A DNA stretch of 64,000 nucleotides from Salipiger sp. H15 (GCF_040409955.1 NZ_CP123388.1:1-64000); one strand, 5' to 3'; shown: positions 45,078-53,617, counted from the first letter of the stretch. The notes: generated by a model from the letters alone, not told the origin. A program made the numbers and translations.

Positions 45078-46155
45078 GGACAGCACCGCCGCGCTGCGGC
45101 CGGGCGCCGACCAGCCGCTGTACCAGCCCTTCGGGATCCGCGTGGCGAAGAGCGCCCGGGGGCCCGTCGCGGTGACCGAGGAGGTGCTGCACGTCACCCC
45201 CTTCCACGCGCTCCGGCAGTTCGGGCTTGCCGGCCATCCGGGCGCGCCGCGCGTCCTGCTGGTGCCGCCGCTGTCCGGCCACCTGCCGGTGATCCTGCGC
45301 GACCTGGTGCTGGGCCTGCTCGGCGCGGGCATGGGCGTGACGGTGATCGACTGGGCCAACCTGCGCCATGTCGAGATCGGGCACGGCACCTTCGGCTTCG
45401 ACGACAACATCGGCACCATCGTCGACGCGGTGCTGCACGTCGGCCCGGGCACGCATCTGGTCGCGCTCTGCCAGGGCGGCGTGCCCGCGCTCGCGGCGAG
45501 CGCCGATCTTGCCGCGCATCTGCCGGGCTCAGAGCCCGCCAGCCTTGTCCTTCTCGCCGCCCCGGTCGACCCGCTCGCCAATCCCACGCCGCTCGTCCAG
45601 CTGCTGCGCGAGCGGCCCGCGTCCTGGTATCGCAGCGTGCCGCTCTCCCGCGTGCCGGAGGCCCATGCCGGCCACCGCCGGTGGGTCTACGCCGCCGAGA
45701 CCCAGCTCGCGGCGCTGACGCGCTACCTCGAAAGGGAGCTCGAGGCCGGGACCGAACTTGCCCGCAAGATGCGCGAGGACGACGGCGCGGATCCCTTGCG
45801 TTTCCCGTTCCGCGACCTTTACGGCGCGGTGATGGATCTCGACGCCCGGATCTTTGCCGAGAACATCGACCACGTCTTCCTGTCGCGGGACATCGCCGTG
45901 GGAACGCTCGAGTTCCGCGGCCGCCGCATCGACCCCGCCGCGCTCCGCCATACCCGGCTGATCACCGTCGAGGGCGCCGAGGACGAGATCGCCGCGCCGG
46001 GGCAGACCAGCGCCGCCCACGCGCTCTGCACCGGGCTTGCGCGGCGCGAGGAGCACACGCTGGTCATCCCCGGCTGCGGGCATTTCGGCCTGTTCCATGG
46101 CAGGCTCTGCCGCGAGAGCCTCTGCCCGACCCTCGCCGCGCTGATGCACACCTGA
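45061..46155 (+). CDS. phaZ: Intracellular polyhydroxyalkanoate depolymerase-like
   Basis: The 364-residue protein matches the cytoplasmic PHB depolymerase family: RVLLVPPLSGHLPVILRDLV, then VTVIDWANLRHVEIGHGTFGFDDNI, a Cys-type lipase box LVALCQGGVPAL with C137, and the C-terminal segment VEGAEDEIAAPGQT with IPGCGHFGLFHGRLC. The usual CQP has become CQG here. It would mobilise stored polymer. The start at 45061 lies inside the end of phaC (17-nt overlap), so both enzymes are produced from one message. It is convergent with the fusion esterase gene, 23 nt apart. Confidence 0.83.
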   Translation: MSSSAEDSTAALRPGADQPLYQPFGIRVAKSARGPVAVTEEVLHVTPFHALRQFGLAGHPGAPRVLLVPPLSGHLPVILRDLVLGLLGAGMGVTVIDWANLRHVEIGHGTFGFDDNIGTIVDAVLHVGPGTHLVALCQGGVPALAASADLAAHLPGSEPASLVLLAAPVDPLANPTPLVQLLRERPASWYRSVPLSRVPEAHAGHRRWVYAAETQLAALTRYLERELEAGTELARKMREDDGADPLRFPFRDLYGAVMDLDARIFAENIDHVFLSRDIAVGTLEFRGRRIDPAALRHTRLITVEGAEDEIAAPGQTSAAHALCTGLARREEHTLVIPGCGHFGLFHGRLCRESLCPTLAALMHT

Positions 46156-46178
46156 AAAGCGCTCCGCCTAGAGGCCGA

Positions 46179-48836
46179 CTAGAGGCCGAAGGGATAGGTC
46201 TCCTCCTCTCCGGCGATCACCCGCGTCGGGACCGGCGTCACCGCCCGCGTCTCGTCGAACCAGACGAAGGCGTCGTACTGGTCCGGCAGCGTGGCGTGGG
46301 AATAATGGCTCCAGCGCTCGGTCTCGGGGCGGTAGATGACGCCGATGTAGCGCTCGAGCCGGGGATCGCGCAGGGCGCGCCGCAGCGCCGGGTCCATGTC
46401 GCGCCCCATGTCGAGCAGGAAGCGCGGCTCGCCGACGCCGTGGAACAGCGCCTCGTAGCTGTCGGGCCGCGACGGGCGCACCGCCTTCACCTCCATTGGC
46501 GCATCCCATTCGGAGGCCGCCGCCACGGTGCCGCCATGCGTGCCAAAGCCGATCAGCACCGCCTGCCGGCCAAATTCCTCGCGGCAGAGCTGGCCGATGT
46601 TCAGCTCGCCGCGCGCGCTGCCCATGTCGGTGAACCGGGCGTCGCCGATATGCGAGTTGTGCGCCCAGACCACGGCCCTGGACTCGGGGCCCGCGCGGTC
46701 GAGCACGCGCCTCAGCGTCTCGAACATGTGGCTGTCGCGCAGGTTCCAGGATTCATGCGAGCCGTAGTACATCACGCGGTAATAGCGCTCGGCATTGGCC
46801 ACCAGTCGGGCATTCTGCACCGCGTCGAAGAAGTCGTCCCCGTCGCGCGCGGCGTAGTGCAGCTCGCTTTGCAGCAGGTCGAGCAGCGTGCGCATCACCG
46901 GCGCCTCGCAGAGCGCGTAGCCCCGGCTCAGCGAGGCGCGCCCGTAGGCCGAGAGCTCCTGCGACCAGGGGTCGATGCAGGCATAGCGCTTGCGGGCCTC
47001 CTTCGCCGCGGCCGGATCGACGCGGTCGAGATATTCCAGAACCGCCGCGATCGAGGCGGTCATGCTGTAGAGATCGAGCCCGGTGAAGCGCACCTGCTCG
47101 TCGGGTTCCACCTTGGCATTGTGGTCCCGCAGGCTGGCGACGAATTCGTCGAACTCGCGGTTGCGCCACATCCAGGCCGGGAAGCGCGTGAAGGGCACGC
47201 GCCGCGAGGAAGCGCCGGGCTTGCCGCGGATATGCCGGTCGATCGCCGCCGCATCCGGCCAGTCCGCCTCGGCCGCGACGAGGGTGAAGCCGTGCCTCTC
47301 GATCAGGCGCCGGGTGATGGCGGCGCGGGCGCGGTAGAATTCCGAGCTGCCGTGCGAGGCTTCGCCCAGCAGGACGACCCGCGCCGAGCCGTAGTCGTCG
47401 AAGGCCGCGCCGAAGGAGGGATCCTCGGGCTCGGGCAGCGGGTTCACCGCGGCGCGCAGGGCGGCGACGATCTCGTCCGGGCCGCGCAGATGCTCCTCCG
47501 GGCGCGGATGCACCGCCTCGGGCGAGAGCTGCAGGTAATGCTCGAACCAGGTGCAGGCCATGTCCGTCGCCGCCTCGAGCGTGCCCGGCTCCTCGAAGAG
47601 ATGGCTCGCGCCCGGCACGATCTTCAGCAGCTTCTCGCAGGTGAGCGCATAGAGCGCCTGCCGGTTCAGCGTCAGCACATGCCCATCGTTGCCGCCGACG
47701 ATCAGCAGCGTCGGTGCGGTCACCCTTCCGAGGTGGGCCCCGGCAAGGTCGGGCCTGCCCCCGCGCGAGACGACGGCGCCGATGCGCGGGCCAAGCTCGC
47801 CCGCCGCGACCAGCGCCGCCGCGGCCCCCGTGCTGGCCCCGAAAAGGCCGACCGGCAGCTCCGCGACATCGGGCTCGCCGCCGACGTAGGCGACGGCCTC
47901 GACCACCCGCTCGGCGAGGAGGGGGATGTCGAAGACGTTGCGCCGGTCCTGCGCCTCGTGCGGCGTCAGCAGATCGAAGAGCAGCGTCGCGAAGCCGCGC
48001 GCGTTCAGCACCTCGGCCACCGCGCGGTTGCGCGGGCTGAGCCGGCTCGAGCCGCTGCCATGGGCGAAGATCACCAGCCCGCGCGGATCGGCGGGGACCG
48101 CGAGCTCTCCGGCAAGCGACAGGGGCGGCACCGACACGCTGCGGCGCGAGAGCGCGGCCCTCGGTTCCGGCGCGGCCTCTTCCGCCCAGGCCTGCCGCAA
48201 GAGGCCAAGGGTCTCCTCGTCGCTGAGCTGGTGGAAGTCGTCGTAGAACCCGCCCACGCCGTAGAACCTCGACGCCGGGATCAGGCAGACCACGCGGTCG
48301 GCCAGCCCGGCGAACTCCTCCGCCACCCGGGCCGGCGCGACGGGGACCGCGACGCAGATGCTGCTCGCCCCCTGCCGCCGCATCGCGATGATCGCCGCCT
48401 TCATCGTGGCGCCGGTGGCGAGCCCGTCATCGACGATCACCGCGGTCCGCCCCTTGGGGGACACCTGCCTGCGGTCGCCGAGGTAGCGGGTCCGGCGGCG
48501 TTCCAGCTCCTGCAGCTCGCGTGCCCGGGCCCTTTCGAGGTAGGAGGTGTCGCCGCCGGAGCTGCGCAGCACGTCCTCGTTGATCACCGTCTGCGGCGTC
48601 TCGCCGTCGACGATGGCCCCGAGGGCAACCTCGGGCGCGCCCGGCGCGCCGATCTTGCGCACGAAGATCAGGTCGAGCGGCGCCCGCAATGCCCGCGCCA
48701 CCTCGAGCGCGACCGGGACACCGCCGCGCGGCAGTGCGTAGACGACCGGCTGGTCCAGCCCCATCGACGCAAGGCGGGACGCAAGGCGGCGCCCGGCCTC
48801 CCTGCGATCCGCAAAGCGCTCCGATCCCTCAGCCAT
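46179..48836 (-). CDS. Phosphoribosyltransferase / alpha-beta hydrolase / erythromycin-esterase fusion protein
   Basis: The 885-residue protein joins three domains. Residues about 1-215 are a type I phosphoribosyltransferase fold (FVRKIGAPGAPEVALGAIV, PRPP loop VIVDDGLATGATM). Residues about 225-435 are a dienelactone-hydrolase-like domain with GLVIFAHGSGSS, nucleophile box GLFGASTGAAAAL and GASHLFEEPG. Residues about 450-885 are an erythromycin-esterase/EreA-like domain with VVLLGEASHGSSEFYRAR, AADWPDAAAIDRHIRG-like and VVWAHNSHIGDAR motifs. The mycobacterial DosR-regulon protein Rv2030c combines the first and third domain types. The ATG at 48836 follows GGGAGGG. Function is unknown; drug inactivation should not be assumed. 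Confidence 0.85.
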   Translation of the reverse strand: MAEGSERFADRREAGRRLASRLASMGLDQPVVYALPRGGVPVALEVARALRAPLDLIFVRKIGAPGAPEVALGAIVDGETPQTVINEDVLRSSGGDTSYLERARARELQELERRRTRYLGDRRQVSPKGRTAVIVDDGLATGATMKAAIIAMRRQGASSICVAVPVAPARVAEEFAGLADRVVCLIPASRFYGVGGFYDDFHQLSDEETLGLLRQAWAEEAAPEPRAALSRRSVSVPPLSLAGELAVPADPRGLVIFAHGSGSSRLSPRNRAVAEVLNARGFATLLFDLLTPHEAQDRRNVFDIPLLAERVVEAVAYVGGEPDVAELPVGLFGASTGAAAALVAAGELGPRIGAVVSRGGRPDLAGAHLGRVTAPTLLIVGGNDGHVLTLNRQALYALTCEKLLKIVPGASHLFEEPGTLEAATDMACTWFEHYLQLSPEAVHPRPEEHLRGPDEIVAALRAAVNPLPEPEDPSFGAAFDDYGSARVVLLGEASHGSSEFYRARAAITRRLIERHGFTLVAAEADWPDAAAIDRHIRGKPGASSRRVPFTRFPAWMWRNREFDEFVASLRDHNAKVEPDEQVRFTGLDLYSMTASIAAVLEYLDRVDPAAAKEARKRYACIDPWSQELSAYGRASLSRGYALCEAPVMRTLLDLLQSELHYAARDGDDFFDAVQNARLVANAERYYRVMYYGSHESWNLRDSHMFETLRRVLDRAGPESRAVVWAHNSHIGDARFTDMGSARGELNIGQLCREEFGRQAVLIGFGTHGGTVAAASEWDAPMEVKAVRPSRPDSYEALFHGVGEPRFLLDMGRDMDPALRRALRDPRLERYIGVIYRPETERWSHYSHATLPDQYDAFVWFDETRAVTPVPTRVIAGEEETYPFGL

Positions 48837-48942
48837 TCCGTGACCCTCCCCGCCAGACGGACACCCCCGGGGTGAAGGCCATTGAAGGATGGATCCGCGC
48901 CGAGAGCCGGGGACAGTCTTGCACGAAACGCGCCCGGCCATC

Positions 48943-48956
48943 TTGACCGCGGTCAT
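48943..48956. promoter_or_regulatory. FNR-like site before the three-domain fusion gene
   Basis: TTGACCGCGGTCAT differs from a perfect palindrome by one base. Its centre is 113 nt before the fusion gene's ATG on the minus strand, between that gene and the end of the kinase gene. Confidence 0.6.
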
Positions 48957-48971
48957 TGTGACGGGGGCTGG

Positions 48972-51875
48972 TCAGCCGCCGGGGCGCGCCAGCAGGCTGC
49001 CGAGGGCCTGCGCGAGATCCTGCAACCGGTAGGGCTTGGTCAGCACCGGCACCCCTGCCGAGGGATCCTCCGCGCTCGCCGGGCTGGTCTCGGAGCTGTA
49101 GCCGGTGGTCAGCAGCACCTCGATGCCCGGGAAATCGGACAGGATCCTGCGCGCGAGATCACGGCCGCTCAGCTCGCCGGGCATCACGACATCGCTGAAC
49201 ACCAGCCGGATGTCCTCATGCGTCCGCAGGATCGCGAGCGCCTCCTCGGCGTCCACGGCTTCGAGAACCCGGTAGCCGAGCGCCTGCACGCGGCCCCTGG
49301 TCGCATCCCGCACGGCCTTCTGGTCCTCGACGACGAGGATGAGCGGCTCGGTGTCGCTGGCCCGCCGCTTCGGCAGGATCGCGTGGCCGGGCGCGCCGGC
49401 GTCGCGCCTGATGCCGGACCGCGGGAAATAGAGCCGGAAGGTCGTGCCCCGCCCCGGCGCGCTGTCGAAGTCGAGGAATCCGCCGGACTGGTGCATCATG
49501 CTGTTCACGCTGAAGAGGCCGAGGCCCACCCCGGTCCCGTGCCGCTTGGTCGAGAAGAACGGCTCCAGCGCCTGCCGTCGAACCTCCTCGGTCATGCCCG
49601 TGCCCTCGTCGGAGACGGAGAGGCAGACGTAATCCCCCGGCTTCGCCTGCGCGATCCCGAGCGCCGCGATTGCCGCAGCGGGGGCGTTCGAGGTGGCCAG
49701 CCGTATCTCGCCACCGTCGGGCATCGCGTCGCGCGCGTTGACGACGAGGTTGAGGATGAGGCTGTCGACATGGGCCGGGTCGACGAAACAGGGCCAGAGA
49801 TCCTCGGCGAGATCCAGCACCAGCGTGAAGCGCTCGCCGATCGAGCGATCGAGGAACCCGGCCGTCTCCCTGACGAGGTTGTTCATCGAATCCTCCTCGG
49901 GGCGCATCGGGACCTGGCCCGCCCAGGTGACGAGCCGCTGGTTCAGCCGCTCGCCGAGCTGCGCCGCCTTCAGCGCCTTGTCGAGATACTCGATCCTCTC
50001 CTCGGCCGAGGTGCGTATCTCGGAAAGCTCGATATTGCCGATGATGACCGTCAGCAGGTTGTTGAAATCATGCGCGATCGCCCCCGCAAGACGGCCCGCC
50101 GCCTCGAGCCGCTGCGAATGCGCGAGCGCCTCGACGGCCTGGCGGTGGGCGGTCGTGTCGCTGGCCGCGCCGAACCACTCGACGATCCCGCCACCCTCGT
50201 CCAGCAGGGGGATGGCGCGCGAGAAGGTCCAGCCGAGCGTCCCGTCGGGTCGCAGGACGCGGTGCTCGAGCTGGAAGGCGCTCTTGCTCTCGATGGCCCG
50301 CCGGATCGCCTCCATGACCTCGGCCCGGTCTTCCGGCGGAACGTAGGTGGCAAGCCAGTCCGTCGTCGGCTCGGAGGTGTCGTGGACGATCCCCCGCCCG
50401 TCCAGCTGCCACATGATCCGCCAGTCCGGGCTCATCCGGTAGACCACTTCCGAGGTCGCGGTGACGAGGGCCCGCAACCGCTCCTCGCTCTCGCGCATCA
50501 CCTTCACCGAGCGGGCCCGCACCACCGCCGACCAGGTGCGCTCGGCCACCTCCTCGATGAGGCTGACCTCGTGCGGCGTCCAGGGAAACTCCCGCGCCCG
50601 GGCGACGCCCAGGACGGCCACGAGCCTGTCGTCCTTGACCATGGGCACGGCCACGGAGGCGAGCGCGTCGCATGCGGCATCGCCGGGCTCCGCCCCGCAC
50701 CCGGCATCGCCGCCGATGACAACCGTCCGCCCGGCCTCGAGCGCCGCGCGGCTCTGCCCGTGCAGGTCCGGGATCGGCAGGGCGCCGGAAGCGCAGACAG
50801 GCCCGGCCCGGCGGAATTCGCGCGAAACCACGTAATCCTCGCCATCCACTTCCGCGTAGGTGACCAGGTCGGCGCCAAGCTCCTGCGTCAGCAGCTCGCA
50901 CCCGGCGCTCATCACCGCCGTCGGATCGCCGAGAGGGCGCAGCCGGTCATAGCAGCGCAGCAGGAATTCCTTGCGGGCCTCGCTCTCGCGCAGGGCATCC
51001 TCGTCGCGCTTGCGCCGCGTCACGTCGCGGATCACCGCCATCAGGTTGCGCCCCGACCCGTCCTCGATGCGCGCCACGAACATCTCCAGCACCATGCCCT
51101 GCGGCACCGATCCGCGCTCGAACCGGACCGCCTTGCCGGTGTCGAGCACATGGTCGTAATCGTCGTACCAGTCCTCGACCTCGTCGGGAAAGTTGTCGCG
51201 GATCGACTGCCCGCTCAGATCGGGAATGCCGAACATCGCCTGCATCGCGGGGTTCATCGTGATGTAGCGGTAGTCGCGCAGCCCGTCCGGGCGGAGCGGC
51301 AGCCGCTCGAAGACGCAGACCGCCTCGTCCATCGCGTCGACCAGCGTGCGGTAGCGCGTCTGGCCGGCGCTCAGGCTGGCTTCGGCGCGGGCGTGCTCCA
51401 CCGCCGACCAGATCCGGTCCGCGACCTCCTTGAGCATGGCAGTCTCGGCGTGGCTCCAGTCGCGCGGCGCCCGATCCGCGATGCAGAGCGCGGCGACCAG
51501 CCGTCCTGACTTGAGGAGGGGCGTTGCCATCCACGACAGGAGATCCGGCTCAAGGGTCGGCGGATGCTGCCGCCCCTCGGACCGCGGGAAGCCACGTCTG
51601 CCCGAAACGACCTGCGCCTCGGCGCCGCGAAGGGTCTCCGGCAACCAGTCGAAATCGGCCAGCGCCTCGTCGCCTGCCGGGGAGGCCCCGCCGACACGCA
51701 CGGCAGGGCGCGTCTCGTCGATCTCGAGGTACCAGGCGCGCGCGACCCCGAGGTGCTCTGCCAGCATGCGGCAGGCGGCGGCCTCGATCCCGGCAGGGTC
51801 CGAGATCGGCCGGATCGCGTCGGAAAGGCGCAGCAGGAAGCCGAGCCGATCCTCTCTGCCGTTGCCGTCACCCAT
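48972..51875 (-). CDS. Hybrid sensor histidine kinase (GAF-PAS-GAF-PAS-HisKA-HATPase-REC)
   Basis: The 967-residue cytosolic kinase has no membrane helix. GAF (about 10-170), PAS (about 180-300, with TMNPAMQAMFGIPD), a second GAF (about 315-475) and a second PAS (about 485-600) are followed by the H-box LAGAIAHDFNNLLTVIIGNIE, N-box LVVNARDAMPDGGE, G-boxes SDEGTGMTEEV and GVGLGLFSVNSMM, and a C-terminal receiver with LVFSDVVMPGE. GAF/PAS domains could sense redox or small molecules; no heme-ligand signature is assigned. The ATG at 51875 is inferred; the in-frame GTG upstream has no ribosome site. A nearby orphan OmpR regulator could be a partner. Confidence 0.87.
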   Translation of the reverse strand: MGDGNGREDRLGFLLRLSDAIRPISDPAGIEAAACRMLAEHLGVARAWYLEIDETRPAVRVGGASPAGDEALADFDWLPETLRGAEAQVVSGRRGFPRSEGRQHPPTLEPDLLSWMATPLLKSGRLVAALCIADRAPRDWSHAETAMLKEVADRIWSAVEHARAEASLSAGQTRYRTLVDAMDEAVCVFERLPLRPDGLRDYRYITMNPAMQAMFGIPDLSGQSIRDNFPDEVEDWYDDYDHVLDTGKAVRFERGSVPQGMVLEMFVARIEDGSGRNLMAVIRDVTRRKRDEDALRESEARKEFLLRCYDRLRPLGDPTAVMSAGCELLTQELGADLVTYAEVDGEDYVVSREFRRAGPVCASGALPIPDLHGQSRAALEAGRTVVIGGDAGCGAEPGDAACDALASVAVPMVKDDRLVAVLGVARAREFPWTPHEVSLIEEVAERTWSAVVRARSVKVMRESEERLRALVTATSEVVYRMSPDWRIMWQLDGRGIVHDTSEPTTDWLATYVPPEDRAEVMEAIRRAIESKSAFQLEHRVLRPDGTLGWTFSRAIPLLDEGGGIVEWFGAASDTTAHRQAVEALAHSQRLEAAGRLAGAIAHDFNNLLTVIIGNIELSEIRTSAEERIEYLDKALKAAQLGERLNQRLVTWAGQVPMRPEEDSMNNLVRETAGFLDRSIGERFTLVLDLAEDLWPCFVDPAHVDSLILNLVVNARDAMPDGGEIRLATSNAPAAAIAALGIAQAKPGDYVCLSVSDEGTGMTEEVRRQALEPFFSTKRHGTGVGLGLFSVNSMMHQSGGFLDFDSAPGRGTTFRLYFPRSGIRRDAGAPGHAILPKRRASDTEPLILVVEDQKAVRDATRGRVQALGYRVLEAVDAEEALAILRTHEDIRLVFSDVVMPGELSGRDLARRILSDFPGIEVLLTTGYSSETSPASAEDPSAGVPVLTKPYRLQDLAQALGSLLARPGG

Positions 51876-52000
51876 GCCGCCGTTCCATCGCTGCCCGAAG
51901 GGTCGAGGTTCCGGCCCCAAGGTAATCGCCGCCCGCGTGACTGCCAAACGAAATGGCCGCCGGGAAGCGGTTTTCGGAATGCCGAGAGACGACCCGGGGA

Positions 52001-52014
52001 TTGACGGCGGACAA
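52001..52014. promoter_or_regulatory. FNR-like site (variant) before the hybrid kinase
   Basis: TTGACGGCGGACAA carries the GACAA variant second half and is centred about 132 nt before the kinase start on the minus strand. The flanking bases (ATTGAC...ACAATG) extend the symmetry seen at other sites. Confidence 0.45.
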
Positions 52015-52669
52015 TGCCGCGGCGGCGGGTTCGTGCGACGCTATTCTCATCGTTGAGCGGCGCAGGCCCCGGTGACGTGCATGTCCTTGCCCCCGGACAA
52101 GGCCCTGCACGGGCGATCGGGGAGGCGCAGGCTCATCGGTCGGGGCTGCCACCCCACCGGAGGGTCGTTCGGGAGAGACCTCGAAGCCCGAAGGGTCCGT
52201 GGCAGCCTTCGCTCCGCCCGGGTTCAGCATCCTTCAGGGCGGAGCCAAGCGACAGCCGGCGTGCGGTGCCGCCATGCAGGCGCTCGGCGCATGCGTTCGG
52301 CAATTGGCGGGAGACACGCCGACTGTCGCACCGCCCCTCGGTATCGGGCCCCGGATTTGCCCTCGCACGCGCAGCCGCGCCATTGACCGCCGTCAATGGC
52401 GGCGGCGCGTTGTGCGTTACCCTGGCCCCATCGGACCATCCCTCCGCCGGCAACGGGGCAGGCAGTGAGCCTCTGCACGTGAGTGGGGCCCTCGCCCGGC
52501 GTCGAGATGATGGCCCGGTCCACGCAGCGCCCTGCGTGGTGACGGGGAGACCGGTCGCGGCCGCGCGATGCCAAAGTCGCGGAGGTCGTACCGGCGCTGC
52601 GCCGCGGCTCTTCCACAGGGAGGGGAAGGCCGCGGCGCATCCCTCTTCCGCGTGCCCCGGCAGGGCATC
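52015..52669. other. 655-nt spacer without a recognisable gene
   Basis: Open frames exist on both strands, but their translations are arginine/proline-rich without motifs, hydrophobic pattern or a good ribosome site, so I call none. The only clear structure is the perfect FNR-like palindrome at 52383-52396. A small RNA or a decayed gene is possible. Confidence 0.5.
52383..52396. promoter_or_regulatory. Perfect FNR-like palindrome with no obvious target
   Basis: The extended sequence CATTGACCGCCGTCAATG (52381-52398) is a perfect 7+4+7 inverted repeat, the best copy in the window. No gene start lies within 250 nt on either side. Confidence 0.7.
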
Positions 52670-53581
52670 TCAGTCGCGGTGCGGCCAGCTCTTCGGCCCG
52701 GCGGTCATCCAGGGATAGGCCGCCTCGGCAAAGCGGCGCCCGGCCTCGGTGGCGTCGGGGCGGCGCTTGGCCACGGCCGCCGTCAGCCCCTCGAGCAGTC
52801 CGAGGATCGCCGTCGAGGAGGGCAGCAGGCCACCCGCCGCGGGCGGCACGAAAAGGCTCGTGCGTGCGATGGCGGCCAGCGGCGAGGCGAGCGTGTCGGT
52901 GATCGCGAGCACCGGGATCCCCGCCTCGGCAGCGTAGTTCGCGATGCGCAGCGTGTCGGTGTAGTAGTGCGGGAACGCGATGGCGATCACCAGGTCGTCC
53001 GGCCCGAAGTCGAAAATCTCGCGGATCGCGCCGATCGAGCCGCCGCCGTTGGTCGCGGTCGAGGCGCGGCAGCCGATCATCGACAGGTCGATGGCGAAGA
53101 TGCCCGCGAGGTGGGCGGCGAGGTCGAAGCCCGCCACGTGAATCCGCCGCGCCGATGTAACCATTGTTACAGCAGCCTCGAGATCCTCCTGTGTCAGCGC
53201 CGCCGAGGTGCGCCGCAGGCTCTCGGCATCCGTGGCCAGCGACGTCCGCATCGCGCCGAGCGGCCCCTCCTGCTCGAGCAGCTCCTGCTCGAAGCGGTCA
53301 TAGGGCTCGAAGAGCAGCTCGAAGCCGCGGATCAGCTCGGCCTTGAACTCGGCGTAACCCTCGAAACCGAGCGTCGTGGCGAAGCGGTTGGCGGTCGCAA
53401 CGGACACGCCCACAAGGGCCACGGCGTCATGAATGCTCAGCCGGGCCACCTTCAGCGGCGCGGCTCGGACGAGGTCGGCGAACTGCCGCTGCGCCGAGGT
53501 CAGCTCGGGGTAGGCCTCGTGGATCCGCCGCGCGACGGAGGTCTGGGCCGGAAGCCCGTACTGTGCCTGCTGTCTGCTCAT
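52670..53581 (-). CDS. MurR/RpiR-family transcriptional regulator
   Basis: The 303-residue regulator has an N-terminal RpiR helix-turn-helix domain (LTSAQRQFADLVRAAP, then LSIHDAVALVGVSVATANRFATTLGFEGYAEFKAEL). The C-terminal SIS domain (about 125-270) has ARRIHVAGFDLAAHLA and DLVIAIAFPHYYTDTLRIANYAAEAGIPVLAITD. SIS domains bind phosphosugars, so the effector may be a ribose-phosphate derived from nucleosides. The ATG at 53581 follows AAGGAT; an upstream GTG at 53632 in frame is less likely. It is divergent from the ABC importer operon and is the natural candidate to bind the TGTAAC-type repeats. Confidence 0.87.
   Translation of the reverse strand: MSRQQAQYGLPAQTSVARRIHEAYPELTSAQRQFADLVRAAPLKVARLSIHDAVALVGVSVATANRFATTLGFEGYAEFKAELIRGFELLFEPYDRFEQELLEQEGPLGAMRTSLATDAESLRRTSAALTQEDLEAAVTMVTSARRIHVAGFDLAAHLAGIFAIDLSMIGCRASTATNGGGSIGAIREIFDFGPDDLVIAIAFPHYYTDTLRIANYAAEAGIPVLAITDTLASPLAAIARTSLFVPPAAGGLLPSSTAILGLLEGLTAAVAKRRPDATEAGRRFAEAAYPWMTAGPKSWPHRD
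53156..53171. promoter_or_regulatory. Perfect TGTAAC-N4-GTTACA repeat inside the RpiR-type gene
   Basis: TGTAACCATTGTTACA is a perfect 6+4+6 inverted repeat lying within the regulator's coding sequence, about 410 nt from its start. It is strongly AT-rich for this context and matches the spacer repeats, suggesting an auxiliary operator. Confidence 0.6.
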
Positions 53582-53617
53582 TTTGGCGGCATCCTTCGCG
53601 CGCTCGTCGATCTTCCG

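Noticed and set aside
46164-46190. Tandem CTAGAGGCCGA repeat at the end of the fusion esterase gene
   Set aside because: It is a two-copy, 11-bp repeat at a stop codon, with no likely role.
45681-48875. A 1064-codon open frame on the plus strand opposite the fusion esterase
   Set aside because: The opposite strand carries three recognisable domains with a proper ribosome site; this frame has none and a composition typical of antisense frames.
52014-52718. A 234-codon plus-strand frame in the kinase/RpiR spacer
   Set aside because: No ribosome site, no motifs, an Arg/Pro/Ser-biased composition, and it runs into the antisense of the RpiR-type gene.
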